Notes: generated by a model not told the origin, from the sequence alone. A stretch of 64,000 bases of DNA from an uncultured Lachnospiraceae bacterium (GCA_902770965.1 CACXUY010000004.1:62001-126000); one strand, 5' to 3'; shown: positions 18,692 to 28,159, counted from the stretch's first letter. Program-made: numbers and translations.

Positions 18692-19885
18692 TCATTTTGC
18701 GAGCATCGCTGTATCTCTTGCGATAGCAAGCTCTTCATTCGTAGGAATGATGGCGACAGTCACCTTGGAATCAGGAGTAGAGATGATCTGGTTCTTGCCG
18801 CGCGTCTTGTTGGCCTCCGCGTCGATGGTGACGCCAAGATATCCAAGATAGCTGAGAATCTTATCGCGTTCTCCGACACCGTTCTCACCGATACCGCCGG
18901 TAAGGGCGATCGCATCCACGCCGTTCATCGCTGCCGCGTATGAACCGATGTACTTAGCCACTCGATAGCAGAATGCCTGAACAGCATTTGCCGCAAGCTC
19001 GTTGCCATCTTTGGCAGCCGCGTCAAGGTCGCGGAAATCGGATGAGAGACCATTGCTCATACCGAAGACACCGGATTTCTTGTTGAGGATGTTGACGAGT
19101 TCAAAGACATCCTTGCCCTCTTTGCGGGCGATGTACTCAAGAACAGCGGGATCAATGTCGCCTGAGCGGGTGCCCATGATAAGGCCTTCAAGTGGGGTAA
19201 GGCCCATGGATGTGTCAACGCACTTTCCGTTCACGGTTGCGGAGACAGATGAGCCGTTGCCAAGATGGCAGACAATGACCTTGTGGTTGTTGGGATCAAG
19301 GTTGAGGAACTTCACAAGCTCCTTGGAGACAAAGCTGTGGGATGTTCCGTGGAAACCATAGCGGCGAACGTGATACTTCTCATACCACTCATGAGGCACA
19401 GCGTACATATATGCCTTAGGAGGCATAGCCATACCAAAAGTAGTGTCAAATACGGCGACGTTGGGCTTGCCGGGCATGAGCTTCATGCAGGCCTTGATAC
19501 CGATGAGGTTTGCAGGATTGTGCAGGGGGCCAAGATCCTTTGCTTCATCGATAGTTGCGATGACTTCATCGTCAATGAGTACGGAAGAGGTGATCTTGTG
19601 TCCGCCGTGCAGGACGCGGTGACCGATGGCATCGACCTCATCCAGGCTCTTAAGTACGCCGGTCTCAGGATTCACAAGCCTGTCAAGAACGAGCTGAATG
19701 GCTTCTTCATGAGTAGGCATAGGGAAATCGCCGACCTCTTTCTCTCCGCCGGTGGGCTGATAGGTGAGACGTCCGTCAAGCGCGATCCTCTCGCAAAGAC
19801 CCTTGGCGGAGACCTGCTCGGTCTCGGAATCTATCAGCTGATACTTCAAAGATGAGCTGCCGCAGTTGATAACCAGTATGTTCAT
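18692..19885 (-). CDS. ackA: Acetate kinase
   Basis: Transfers phosphate between acetyl phosphate and ADP, the ATP-yielding last step of acetate fermentation. Diagnostic motifs: NCGSSSLKYQL at the N-terminus, GHRVLHGG, the GFHGTSH histidine, and LTGGIGENG near the C-terminus. 397 residues, full length. An AGGAGG site precedes the ATG. It has its own promoter and terminator, so it is a single-gene unit; pta is not adjacent. Confidence 0.98.
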   Translation of the reverse strand: MNILVINCGSSSLKYQLIDSETEQVSAKGLCERIALDGRLTYQPTGGEKEVGDFPMPTHEEAIQLVLDRLVNPETGVLKSLDEVDAIGHRVLHGGHKITSSVLIDDEVIATIDEAKDLGPLHNPANLIGIKACMKLMPGKPNVAVFDTTFGMAMPPKAYMYAVPHEWYEKYHVRRYGFHGTSHSFVSKELVKFLNLDPNNHKVIVCHLGNGSSVSATVNGKCVDTSMGLTPLEGLIMGTRSGDIDPAVLEYIARKEGKDVFELVNILNKKSGVFGMSNGLSSDFRDLDAAAKDGNELAANAVQAFCYRVAKYIGSYAAAMNGVDAIALTGGIGENGVGERDKILSYLGYLGVTIDAEANKTRGKNQIISTPDSKVTVAIIPTNEELAIARDTAMLAK

Positions 19886-19928
19886 AATGATCCTCCTGAC
19901 TGTATTTGGACATAAAACTTATAAACAT

Positions 19929-19957
19929 ATTTTATAACCAACAATAAAAATTGTAAA
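19929..19957 (-). promoter_or_regulatory. Predicted sigma-A promoter of ackA
   Basis: On the minus strand TTTACA, 17-base spacer, TAAAAT (-35 at 19952-19957, -10 at 19929-19934). It lies about 45 bases upstream of the ackA start codon in an AT-rich intergenic stretch. Confidence 0.65.
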
Positions 19958-20040
19958 GGCAGTTTTGAAGGGCAAAGCATATTTTATCCTAATAGCGTCT
20001 GTTCAGAAAATGATTTTTCAAAGCCATTAAGAACAGCTCA

Positions 20041-20706
20041 TCAATTATGCTTTGGCCTTCCATGGGAGGCAACATTGTTTTTCGAGAACCTGCAGCCACA
20101 ATAATCCTGTCTGTAGAGACCGTACTCCTCCGACAGCCTGATGGAGCGCAGATAACCGTCCTTTTTTTTAAAATCCGAAAAAAGATAAGGCACGCGGCAG
20201 CTTTCGGATACCTCGGCTCCTATCGCGTTCAAAGAGTCCGCGTCCTTTAATGGGCTGACGGATAGAGTGGTCGTAAAATAGTCCGCTCCGATCCTTGCCG
20301 CTTCCTGTCCCGCCGCCTCAAGTCTCAGCCTGTAGCAGCGCAGACAGCGGCTGCCCCTCTCAGGTTCATTCTCAAGACCGGCTGCCATCTCCTCGAACTT
20401 CTCAGGCTCATAAGGACCAGCGCTGAACTTTACCGGGTTAAGCGCGGGCTGTTCCGCCACGAGTCTTTCTAATTCTTTTTCCCTCTTTAGATACTCTGTC
20501 TCAGAGGAAATGTTCGGATTATAGTAAAACACAGTCACATGAAAATGATCCGTGAGCTGTTCAAGCACAGACGAGCTGCACGGGGCGCAGCAGCAATGAA
20601 GAAGGAGAGCAGGCTTTCTCCCCTCCTTCTCAAAGCTCTCGATCTCGCGTTCCATCTCGATACGATAATTCCTCTTTTTCTTGTTGTTTTGATTCATATC
20701 GTTCAA
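20041..20706 (-). CDS. queH: Epoxyqueuosine reductase QueH
   Basis: Non-orthologous replacement of QueG: reduces epoxyqueuosine to queuosine in tRNA using an iron-sulfur cluster. Typical cysteine clusters are present: LHCCCAPCSS near residue 37, RCLRCYRLRLE in the middle, and DYCGCRFS at the C-terminus. 221 residues. The frame starts with TTG at 20706 (GGAAGG upstream); an ATG three codons later is possible. 21 bp downstream of the metallo-hydrolase gene, hence probably cotranscribed. Confidence 0.92.
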   Translation of the reverse strand: MNDMNQNNKKKRNYRIEMEREIESFEKEGRKPALLLHCCCAPCSSSVLEQLTDHFHVTVFYYNPNISSETEYLKREKELERLVAEQPALNPVKFSAGPYEPEKFEEMAAGLENEPERGSRCLRCYRLRLEAAGQEAARIGADYFTTTLSVSPLKDADSLNAIGAEVSESCRVPYLFSDFKKKDGYLRSIRLSEEYGLYRQDYCGCRFSKNNVASHGRPKHN

Positions 20707-20727
20707 TCATGGACCTTCCTGATGGAA

Positions 20728-22344
20728 TCAATATTCGTTCCATTTCTTGTAAATATCATCGATGTCGATGGTCAGCCGGCGTATATCCTTGTTTGGCCGG
20801 TTTTTCATGCGAGGGATAAGTGAGATAAGGCGGCGTCCGGCAGCCATGAGAAGACCATAAAGGCTCTCCTCGCTCTCCTGCTCCTGTTTTGTCTGTCTTT
20901 CTATCGGTACGGGCTTTGTGATCTTGACAAACTGCCCTGCTGCCAGGTCGAATACAGTGCCGCTGGCCGGAGCCATTGCCTCATAACCCTTGTCCGTCAG
21001 TAGTTCAGCAAATGCCGTGCAGGATTCTTCTTCGCCGTGATTGACAAAGATCTGTGAGGGACGCTGTTCCGCAAATCCTTCTATCCAGTTGAGAAGGCCG
21101 TTCTGATCCGCGTGTCCGCTGATATTAGCCAGAAAATCTATCTCTGCATTGACCTCGATGTCTTCCCCGAAGAGCCGAACTGCTTTAGCTCCGTCATAAA
21201 GAGCCCTGCCCAAAGTCCCTTCCGCCTGATATCCTGCGAAAAGTATCAGGCATTCCTTCCGCCACAGATTATGCTTCAGATGGTGCCGAATACGTCCGGC
21301 ATCGCACATGCCGCTGGCAGATATGATGACCTTTGGTTCAGGGTCCGAGTTTATGGCTCTTGATTCTTCGGAGGTTACGCTAACCTCAAGGCCAGGGAAC
21401 CACAGCGGATTAACCCCCTTGTCGAGAAAGGCTTTTGTCTCATCATCAAAAAACGTGTGGTCACACTGAAGGAATATTCCCGTGGCTTCATTGGCCAGAG
21501 GGCTGTCGATGATGACACGGAAGCCATCGTGCCCATGGACCAGCTTCTCTGCCTTGATCTTCCTGATAAAAAACAGAAGCTCCTGTGTCCTGCCGACCGC
21601 AAAGGCTGGAATGACTACATTGCCGCCTCTGTCTAATGTTTTTTGTATGCAGTAGGTGAGCTGAGTGACGAAGCTGTAGCCGGGGTGCAGCTCTTCATGA
21701 AGCCTGTTGCCGTAGGTGGACTCAACCATGACATAGTCGGCTGCGGCAGTAGGTTTGGGATCGTTCAGAAGAGGCTGGTTTTTGTTGCCGATGTCCCCAG
21801 AGAAGACCATCTTCTTTGTCATATCGCCTTCTGTCATCCACACTTCAATGGAGGAAGATCCCAGAAGATGCCCTATGTCGGTAAACCTTATGTCGATTCC
21901 ATCAAGGATCTGAACCCTGCGGTCGTAAGGCTGAGGTATGAAACGCTTGGCAGCAGCTTCAGCATCCTCTATAGTGTAGACAGGCTCTATAATAGGAGCT
22001 CCTGACCTTGCAGCCTTTCTGTTCCTCCATTCAGTCTCCTGCATCTGTATATGCGCCGAGTCTTTTAACATGATGTCGCAGAGCGAACAGGTCACTTCGG
22101 TGGCATATATATTTCCCTTGAACCCGTTTTTAACAAGCCAGGGAATCATGCCGGAGTGATCTATATGCGCATGAGTGAGCAGAACAGCCTCCAGCTCTTG
22201 GATCGGCACCGGGATAGGGACGTTCTCATATGTGTCACGGCCTTGCTCCATACCGCAGTCGACAAGGACATGGTGTCCGTTCACCTCCAGCAGAGTGCAG
22301 CTGCCTGTGACCTCATGGGCTGCTCCGATAAATGTGATATACAT
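20728..22344 (-). CDS. MBL-fold beta-CASP metallo-hydrolase (RNA-processing type)
   Basis: About 538 residues. The metallo-beta-lactamase part has the zinc-binding HAHIDHSG motif and LVDCGMEQG. The beta-CASP insert and the C-terminal RMMBL-like region (SGHADQNGLLNWIEG, IFVNHGEEES) resemble archaeal CPSF and bacterial YsH1-type ribonucleases. Members act as RNA exo- or endonucleases; the exact substrate here is unknown. The ATG at 22344 (MYITFIGAAHEVTGSC) is chosen because AAAGGAGG lies about 10 bases upstream. The last 45 or so residues after RMMBL are basic and poorly conserved-looking. Confidence 0.9.
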   Translation of the reverse strand: MYITFIGAAHEVTGSCTLLEVNGHHVLVDCGMEQGRDTYENVPIPVPIQELEAVLLTHAHIDHSGMIPWLVKNGFKGNIYATEVTCSLCDIMLKDSAHIQMQETEWRNRKAARSGAPIIEPVYTIEDAEAAAKRFIPQPYDRRVQILDGIDIRFTDIGHLLGSSSIEVWMTEGDMTKKMVFSGDIGNKNQPLLNDPKPTAAADYVMVESTYGNRLHEELHPGYSFVTQLTYCIQKTLDRGGNVVIPAFAVGRTQELLFFIRKIKAEKLVHGHDGFRVIIDSPLANEATGIFLQCDHTFFDDETKAFLDKGVNPLWFPGLEVSVTSEESRAINSDPEPKVIISASGMCDAGRIRHHLKHNLWRKECLILFAGYQAEGTLGRALYDGAKAVRLFGEDIEVNAEIDFLANISGHADQNGLLNWIEGFAEQRPSQIFVNHGEEESCTAFAELLTDKGYEAMAPASGTVFDLAAGQFVKITKPVPIERQTKQEQESEESLYGLLMAAGRRLISLIPRMKNRPNKDIRRLTIDIDDIYKKWNEY

Positions 22345-22433
22345 TCTTTGTGGTCCTCCTTTCCTGCGGCATATGTAATTGACCACAAACAGCCGCACAG
22401 GGTTGAAGAAAACGCCGTCAGGCTATCTGACCA

Positions 22434-22463
22434 TTGCATATACAGCCGATGATACGCTATACT
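22434..22463 (+). promoter_or_regulatory. Predicted promoter of the DUF5721 gene
   Basis: TTGCAT (22434-22439), 18-base spacer, TATACT (22458-22463). It lies in the divergent interval between the metallo-hydrolase and the plus-strand gene, about 55 bases before its start codon. Confidence 0.5.
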
Positions 22464-22517
22464 GTACGTTAATGACCAGCTTCCGATTAATGATGATCGA
22501 TGCCAATGGAGGCAAAT

Positions 22518-22979
22518 ATGATTTCTCTCTTAATAGTTGATCAAAAAGATTTTACCACAAAACTCTTCGGACAAGACATGTTCGATGGCTTTGAGATAAA
22601 AGAAGCCGTATTTATCACAACCTTTCGAACAGAAATAAGCTCTGACGTACCTGAACAGAACAGCCCGGTAACATGGGAAACAGTACGTCCGGTTGCTTAT
22701 CGGATACTGCAGGGGTCCAACCTGCCGAAGAAGTTTCACGTAGTACTGAAACTGTCAGCAGCCAACACTTTCAAAACTCTTGAGTCCTTCGGCATTTATG
22801 CAGAAGACAAAACACTGCCTTCGTTCTTTATAAACATTATCTACGAAAGGGAGAAGCTTCACATAGTGACTGGCTGTTCTAAACCCTCCTTCACGCTCGA
22901 CCGGAGTCTGGATGACGCTTGGGACGTCACTGTAAAGAAATATCTCCGTCACAAGCGGATCGATATCGAGGCAGAATAA
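22518..22979 (+). CDS. DUF5721-family conserved protein
   Basis: 153-residue protein resembling a family seen mainly in Lachnospiraceae (DUF5721), of unknown function. Recognisable pieces are DQKDFTTKLFGQDMFDGFEIKEA at the N-terminus, the WETVRPVAYRILQGSNLPKKF segment, and the C-terminal LDRSLDDAWDVTVKKYLRHKRI. No signal peptide or membrane segment. The ATG at 22518 is fixed by GGAGG five bases upstream. One of only three complete plus-strand genes in the window; it converges on the sensor kinase gene with 39 bp between stops. Confidence 0.8.
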   Translation: MISLLIVDQKDFTTKLFGQDMFDGFEIKEAVFITTFRTEISSDVPEQNSPVTWETVRPVAYRILQGSNLPKKFHVVLKLSAANTFKTLESFGIYAEDKTLPSFFINIIYEREKLHIVTGCSKPSFTLDRSLDDAWDVTVKKYLRHKRIDIEAE

Positions 22980-23018
22980 ATATCTGTGAAGATCTGCGAT
23001 TTACGGCCGCGTGAACTA

Positions 23019-24638
23019 TCATATACAGAACCAGAATACCACGCCGTCATCCCTGTTTTCTGCCCCGCAGCTTCCTCCGTGCGTTTCAGCTATAGCCTTG
23101 ACTATAGAGAGACCTATGCCGCTGCCCCCATATTTTCTGGAATGGGATCTGTCGACCTTAAAGAATTTGTCCCATATCCTGCCGAGATCTTCATCCGGTA
23201 TATGGCTGCCGGAATTATATACTTCCACCCGCGCATGCTTTCCGGCCGAGGCAGCATTCGTTTCCTCATGATGATGACTGTCCTCATGAACCTCTGCGGC
23301 CGAGGACCTGAGAACGGATCCGTCGTCAGACGTGCCGGTAAAGGAAGGCCTTGCATCTGGCGGCGTATGGCATGCGGCGGCATCAGGAAGAGAAGTCACA
23401 GGTGAAGCTTTGATAACTATCACGCCGGGGTCGCTCACATGGTGGCAGGCATTGCTGATGAAGTTCTGCATAATCTCTTCTATCATGATGTAGTCGGCAT
23501 TGATCGTCAGTTCCTCCGGGGCGTCAAGCCTTACTTCAACCTTCCTGTCACCGCAGAGCACCGATGCGGACTGAACCGCGCCATGCAGCAATTCGGTGAG
23601 ATTGAAATCAACCCTGTCAAGGCTGATTATACCGGACTCTATCTCTCCGAGATTCAACAGCCTGTGGACAATTGCATTCATCTTGACGGCTTCATCGATG
23701 ATGACGTCGCAATAATAATCACGGCTCTCAAGGTCATCGTTTATGCCCTCTTTTAGGCCTTCGGCATAACCCTGGATAAGGGCTATGGGTGTTTTAAGCT
23801 CATGGGACACATTCGACACGAATTCTCTTCTTCTTATGTCTATGAGTTCCTTCTCGTGAATATCCTTTTCAAGCTGTTCATTTGCGGCTCTGAGCTCATT
23901 TATTACCATCCGCAGCGTCTTTGACATATGGTTCATGCTCGAACCAAGATGCCCTATCTCATCCTTCCTGTCGCCTCTGTACCTGACGTTGAAATTCTGA
24001 TTCGCCATCTGTTCCGACAGATGAGCCAGCTGCTTGATCGGATTCGTCAGCGAACCCGTGACAAAAAAGACGATAATTCCTCCGATTATGGCTGCCAGAA
24101 GTCCTACAAAAGTAAAGAAGCGGTTGGTGAGGATGACGTTTTCGCTGATGCTTTCAAGGGGAGTTGACAGTATGTAGAAGAAGCAATCCTCCACGCTTCC
24201 GACGCATTCCATCTGATTGCCTATCCTCAAGTCGAGGACTTCGTAAAGCCTGTAATCCTCTCCTTTCTCGTAAATCTTGGCGCCCTGGATCTCTCCTCCT
24301 TGTTCATAGATATCAAGCCTCTCAAAAGATCCCGGAACATTGAAAAAATCGCTGGATACGAGTATGTTGCCAAAGCCGTCCTGGGAGCTGTCGAACACCA
24401 TGACCTGGACGTTAGCTATACGACAGCCCCTCTCGATCCTGGATTTGTCATCGATCAGAAAACCATTCTCTACAAATTCGACGATGTAGCTCCTTAGCTC
24501 AAGAAGACGGCTCTTTTTTTTGCTGATCACGTAGCTTTCAAGAAGGGATTGGTTTACAAGGTTTATGGCTATGATGACGCCGATGATGATGCCGACGAAG
24601 ATCAAAGTGAACTTCAGGCGTATAGAACGCTTCATCAT
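23019..24638 (-). CDS. Two-component sensor histidine kinase
   Basis: Membrane kinase of 539 residues: membrane segments at about 10-28 and 175-195 flank an extracellular sensor region. A HAMP linker (197-250), HisKA with phosphoaccepting His279 (SNVSHELKTP), and HATPase_c with N-box (NFISNACHH), G1 and G2 (GGSGIGLSIVK) follow. Between the N-box strand and the next strand is a low-complexity insert of about 57 residues (412-468, including HEDSHHHEE) that normal HATPase domains lack. The start overlaps the response regulator stop by four bases. The input signal is unknown. Confidence 0.93.
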   Translation of the reverse strand: MMKRSIRLKFTLIFVGIIIGVIIAINLVNQSLLESYVISKKKSRLLELRSYIVEFVENGFLIDDKSRIERGCRIANVQVMVFDSSQDGFGNILVSSDFFNVPGSFERLDIYEQGGEIQGAKIYEKGEDYRLYEVLDLRIGNQMECVGSVEDCFFYILSTPLESISENVILTNRFFTFVGLLAAIIGGIIVFFVTGSLTNPIKQLAHLSEQMANQNFNVRYRGDRKDEIGHLGSSMNHMSKTLRMVINELRAANEQLEKDIHEKELIDIRRREFVSNVSHELKTPIALIQGYAEGLKEGINDDLESRDYYCDVIIDEAVKMNAIVHRLLNLGEIESGIISLDRVDFNLTELLHGAVQSASVLCGDRKVEVRLDAPEELTINADYIMIEEIMQNFISNACHHVSDPGVIVIKASPVTSLPDAAACHTPPDARPSFTGTSDDGSVLRSSAAEVHEDSHHHEETNAASAGKHARVEVYNSGSHIPDEDLGRIWDKFFKVDRSHSRKYGGSGIGLSIVKAIAETHGGSCGAENRDDGVVFWFCI

Positions 24639-25312
24639 TGGTCGGCCTCAAATTTGTAGCCCATACCCCAGACGGTCTTGATATAATCACCCTTTGACCC
24701 TATCTTGCTGCGGAGCTTCTTGACATGGGTGTCAATAGTCCTGGCATCGCCAAAATAATTATAATTCCATACATTGTTCAGTATGGTCTCTCTGGATAAT
24801 GCCAGACCTTGATTCTCGATAAAATAAGTGAGGAGTTCAAATTCCTTAAAGCTCAGCTCAACAGGTTTGCCGTCGACTTCAACTGTATGCGCAGCCTTGT
24901 TCACCACTATGCCTCCGGCTGAAATAGTATCATTCTTCTCCCCGATGGAGCGCCTCAATATGGCTTCGACCCTGGCCACAAGGATCTTCGGACTGAAAGG
25001 CTTTGTGATGTATTCGTCGACGCCAAGCTCAAAGCCCTTCAGTTCATCTCGCTCATCTGACTTTGCGGTGAGCATGATGACGGGCACCTGAGAATATTTT
25101 CTAACTGTCTCAAGCACCTCCCAGCCATCCATCTTAGGCATCATCACATCAAGTATGATGAGCTTGATGTTCTTGTCGTCAAAGAATATCTTTATGGCTT
25201 CCTCACCATCTTCAGCTTCGACAACAACAAAGTCTTTTCGGACAAGGAAGTCTCTTACCAGCTTACGCATCCTGTCTTCGTCATCTACAACAAGTATCTT
25301 TAATTTTTCCAT
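24635..25312 (-). CDS. OmpR/PhoB-family response regulator
   Basis: Receiver domain (1-120) with phosphoacceptor Asp55 in LIILDVMMPKMDG, acidic pocket VVDDEDR and conserved Lys in ITKPFSP. A winged-helix DNA-binding domain follows (about 130-223: LSFKEFELLTYF, RTIDTHVKKLRSKIG). 225 residues. Translationally coupled to the following sensor kinase. The overall layout resembles PhoP/ResD-type systems, but no target site is evident here. Confidence 0.96.
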   Translation of the reverse strand: MEKLKILVVDDEDRMRKLVRDFLVRKDFVVVEAEDGEEAIKIFFDDKNIKLIILDVMMPKMDGWEVLETVRKYSQVPVIMLTAKSDERDELKGFELGVDEYITKPFSPKILVARVEAILRRSIGEKNDTISAGGIVVNKAAHTVEVDGKPVELSFKEFELLTYFIENQGLALSRETILNNVWNYNYFGDARTIDTHVKKLRSKIGSKGDYIKTVWGMGYKFEADQ

Positions 25313-25331
25313 AAAGAATCTCCTGACTAAA

Positions 25332-26231
25332 TCACACAGTTCGGATCGTTATCTTCTCAATGACCAGATCATTGACAGGCTTATCATTGCTGTCAGTCTC
25401 AACGGAATCAGCAGCCTCAATTATATCCATGCCCTCAACCACCTGACCGAATACTGTATGCTGGCAGTAAAGCCAGTATGCTCCTCCGACGGATGCATAG
25501 TTATTGCGGCATTGCTTGCTCATCTTGCTGTAGTCGATATCGATGCCGTAATTGGTCTTGTAGGACTGTGCCACCTGCTCAAGCTGTGAATAGCTCACCA
25601 CGTCTTTGCATGTCACTATAAAGAACTGGCTGCCGTTTGTGTTCTTGCCGCTGTTTGCCATGCACAAGGAGCCGTTGACAGGGAAGAGGTCAGCTGAGAT
25701 CTCATCCTCAAAAGCTCCTCCAAATACGCTTTCCCCGCCCCTTCCGGTGCCTGTGGGATCACCGCCTTGAAGCATGAAATCCTCAATAACTCTGTGGAAC
25801 GTGACTCCATCATAGTAGCCTTGCTTTGAAAGCTGTACAAAGTTCTCGACAGCCTTTGGCGCCTGATCAGGGAAAAGAAGAATGGTGACCTTTCCCATTC
25901 CGGTTATCTCCATGTCCGCGACAATGTCACCTGTCTGAACATCTCTTAACTGGTTGACGGTCTTTTGAATGTCCTTGCTGCCGTCCTTGTCCGTATTAGC
26001 CTTTTCCGAATTGGTATCCGCAGCATCAGCCATATCTGTTTTTGAAGAATCTGATGCTGAGGCGGAGTTGTCAGAGCCGGCATCTTTGACAGACGCGGTC
26101 GAGGTCGATCCGTTATTTGATGTGGTGGCTTTTGTGCCGGTTCCTGACGCACAGGCAGAAAATGATATCATGGCGGCACACAGAGTGGCGATAAAAATCC
26201 TTCCCTTAATTCCCTCAATCTTCTTTTTCAT
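25332..26231 (-). CDS. Cyclophilin-type peptidyl-prolyl isomerase lipoprotein
   Basis: Secreted protein-folding catalyst. A 25-residue signal peptide ends in a lipobox-like FSAC. It is followed by a Ser/Thr/Asp/Lys-rich linker (about 30-90) and a cyclophilin domain with FHRVIEDFMLQGGDPTGTGRGG, NGSQFFIVTC and HTVFGQVVEGMDII. An insert (about 215-250) precedes the HTVFGQV motif. The ATG at 26231 has GGAG eight bases upstream. About 299 residues. Lies just upstream of the response regulator in transcription order (19 bp). Confidence 0.92.
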   Translation of the reverse strand: MKKKIEGIKGRIFIATLCAAMISFSACASGTGTKATTSNNGSTSTASVKDAGSDNSASASDSSKTDMADAADTNSEKANTDKDGSKDIQKTVNQLRDVQTGDIVADMEITGMGKVTILLFPDQAPKAVENFVQLSKQGYYDGVTFHRVIEDFMLQGGDPTGTGRGGESVFGGAFEDEISADLFPVNGSLCMANSGKNTNGSQFFIVTCKDVVSYSQLEQVAQSYKTNYGIDIDYSKMSKQCRNNYASVGGAYWLYCQHTVFGQVVEGMDIIEAADSVETDSNDKPVNDLVIEKITIRTV

Positions 26232-26243
26232 TTCTTTCTCCAT

Positions 26244-26665
26244 TCCTACTGACTATTTTAATGGCTTATCTGTCAAATGAATGCCCGAGTAAACCTACAT
26301 GCCGAGTTTGGCACAACCTTACATTGAAAGTCGGCCCCGTGCTTGCACTCCCGCCACGCTCAACCTGTATTCGCACTTTCCGCCCGCTGCGCGGACCCAT
26401 GCTCATACCGGTTGTCCTTCGGTGACCGCACTCATCCGAAAGCAAGCTTTCCTCTGTGTGCGTTCGCCTCAGGGACTTATATAGTAGAATCAGGCAAAAT
26501 GCTTTGATAGTGTACAGACAGGCATCGGGTAAGCGCCTCAACCATGAAGATGGGAAAAGTATAGCTTGTTGAAGGCCGACAATGCCTCCTGTATGTCACT
26601 ATGATAACACTAATCTGTTTCTTCTTCCACTATTTCAAGAGCATTATATTATAATCTTTACGCAA
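26244..26665. other. 422-bp intergenic region between cyclophilin gene and cobQ
   Basis: Contains R2 repeat copy 2 (26288-26372). A minus-strand frame at 26266-26541 covers most of it but begins with TTG, has an Arg/Gly/Ser-rich composition and reads straight through the repeat, so I do not call it a gene. An AGGAGG at about 26582-26587 (minus) is followed by a 14-codon frame starting TTG; support is weak. AT-rich sequence near 26640-26660 may hold a promoter. Confidence 0.5.
26288..26372. repeat. Intergenic repeat family R2, copy 2
   Basis: Shares a perfect 17-base block (AGTAAACCTACATGCCG) with 9298-9314. Further matching blocks on the minus strand are GAGCGTG, AAGCACGGRGCC and GACTT in the same order, with small indels. 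This copy stands free between the cyclophilin gene and cobQ. Confidence 0.7.
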
Positions 26666-28159
26666 TTATATCCCTGCTGTTCTGTAAATGAAATTAATGT
26701 CGCAATTATTTCTCATTATATCCGCCAGCTTATCGTATTCCGCCTGCTTTCGATGTCTCAGACTCTCTTCAAAATGTAATGAGGGAGACCTCAGCCCTTT
26801 TTCAGCGAAGAGTTTGTTACAAAAGGCTTCGAGAAATTGTTCTGAATCAAATAAGCCATGCATATATGTACCGGCAACCTTACCGACACAGCAGCCGTCA
26901 TGACTGCCGTCGGAAAGAATAATAAAGCAGCTGCCGGAAAAAAGCCTTGTGACGCCCATATGGATCTCGTACCCGGTCACGGCCATGCCCGGCAAAGACC
27001 ATACTCCGTCGCCCATACCGCCGGTAATGCCATGGGAACGCTCTGTGATCTTATGTTTTTCAAATACAGTTTCTACAGGGAGCAGCCCCAGGCCTTTCTC
27101 AAACAGACCGTCGGCAGACTCAGTGGCGTAGGGATCTGAAAGTGTCTGTCCGAGCATCTGATAGCCTCCGCAGATGCCAAGAACATAGCCGCCTGCGGAA
27201 GCGTGTTCTTGGATCATTTCTCCCAGGCCACATGATCTCAACCATAGCAGGTCGCCTATGGCATTCTTGGTTCCGGGTATGATGACCATGTCCGGCTCAC
27301 CGAATTCTTTTGCTGAGCGCACATATCGGAGTGAGATTCCATTCGCGCGTTCCAGAGGCGCGAAATCAGTGAAATTACTTATGTGCGGCAGCCTGATCAC
27401 AGCAATATCAATGATCGACCTTTCTTTTTTTGATATAAGTCTCTCAGCCAAACTATCCTCTTCATCTATGTCCAGTTCAGTAAACGGCATGACTCCAAGC
27501 ACAGGAACAGGGCATATAGCGGAGAGCATGTCAAAGCCCGGTTCCAGAATGGAACGGTCGCCCCTGAATTTATTTATTATGAGACCCTTTATCCTTTTCC
27601 TTTCATGTGGTTCAAGCAGTGCCCAGGTGCCGTAAAGCTGAGCAAAGACGCCCCCTCTGTCGATATCTCCTATCAACAGAACCGGAGTATCTATCATATC
27701 CGCAAGCCCCATGTTGACGATGTCATTTTCCCTCAGATTGATCTCTGCCGGACTGCCCGCGCCTTCGACCACTATCACGTCATAGCGTTCCTCAAGCTTC
27801 CGAAACGCCGACATGATATCAGGTATGAACTCTTGTTTCCTCCGATAGTATTCCTTCGCCCTCATGTTTGCCACAGGTTTCCCGTTGACAACGACCTGAG
27901 AAAATGTGTCTCCCATGGGCTTCAAAAGTATTGGATTCATCTCAACTGAAGGTTCTATGCCGGCGGCCTCGGCCTGCATAGCCTGTGCGCGGCCTATCTC
28001 TAATCCATCGGGAGTCACATAGGAATTCAGGGCCATATTCTGTGACTTAAATGGGGCGCAGCTGTAACCGTCCTGTTTCAGCACCCGAAGGAGGGCGGCT
28101 GTGAGCACACTTTTACCGACGCTGCTCATAGTGCCTTGAAGCATTATCTTTTTTGCCAT
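26666..28159 (-). CDS. cobQ: Cobyric acid synthase
   Basis: Glutamine-dependent amidation of four side chains of adenosylcobyrinic acid a,c-diamide. N-terminal dethiobiotin-synthetase-like ATPase (LQGTMSSVGKS, GDIDRGGVFAQLYGT) and C-terminal glutaminase-like domain with nucleophile Cys in YVLGICGGYQMLG and the HGLF histidine. The ATG at 28159 (MAKKIMLQGTMSS) has AGGAGAAGG just upstream; an earlier in-frame start is unlikely. 497 residues. Last gene of the cobalamin operon. Confidence 0.96.
   Translation of the reverse strand: MAKKIMLQGTMSSVGKSVLTAALLRVLKQDGYSCAPFKSQNMALNSYVTPDGLEIGRAQAMQAEAAGIEPSVEMNPILLKPMGDTFSQVVVNGKPVANMRAKEYYRRKQEFIPDIMSAFRKLEERYDVIVVEGAGSPAEINLRENDIVNMGLADMIDTPVLLIGDIDRGGVFAQLYGTWALLEPHERKRIKGLIINKFRGDRSILEPGFDMLSAICPVPVLGVMPFTELDIDEEDSLAERLISKKERSIIDIAVIRLPHISNFTDFAPLERANGISLRYVRSAKEFGEPDMVIIPGTKNAIGDLLWLRSCGLGEMIQEHASAGGYVLGICGGYQMLGQTLSDPYATESADGLFEKGLGLLPVETVFEKHKITERSHGITGGMGDGVWSLPGMAVTGYEIHMGVTRLFSGSCFIILSDGSHDGCCVGKVAGTYMHGLFDSEQFLEAFCNKLFAEKGLRSPSLHFEESLRHRKQAEYDKLADIMRNNCDINFIYRTAGI

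Noticed and set aside
26266-26541. 91-codon minus-strand frame between the cyclophilin gene and cobQ
   Set aside because: Starts with TTG, has no good ribosome binding site, Arg/Gly-rich composition, and its C-terminal half is the R2 repeat. More likely non-coding.
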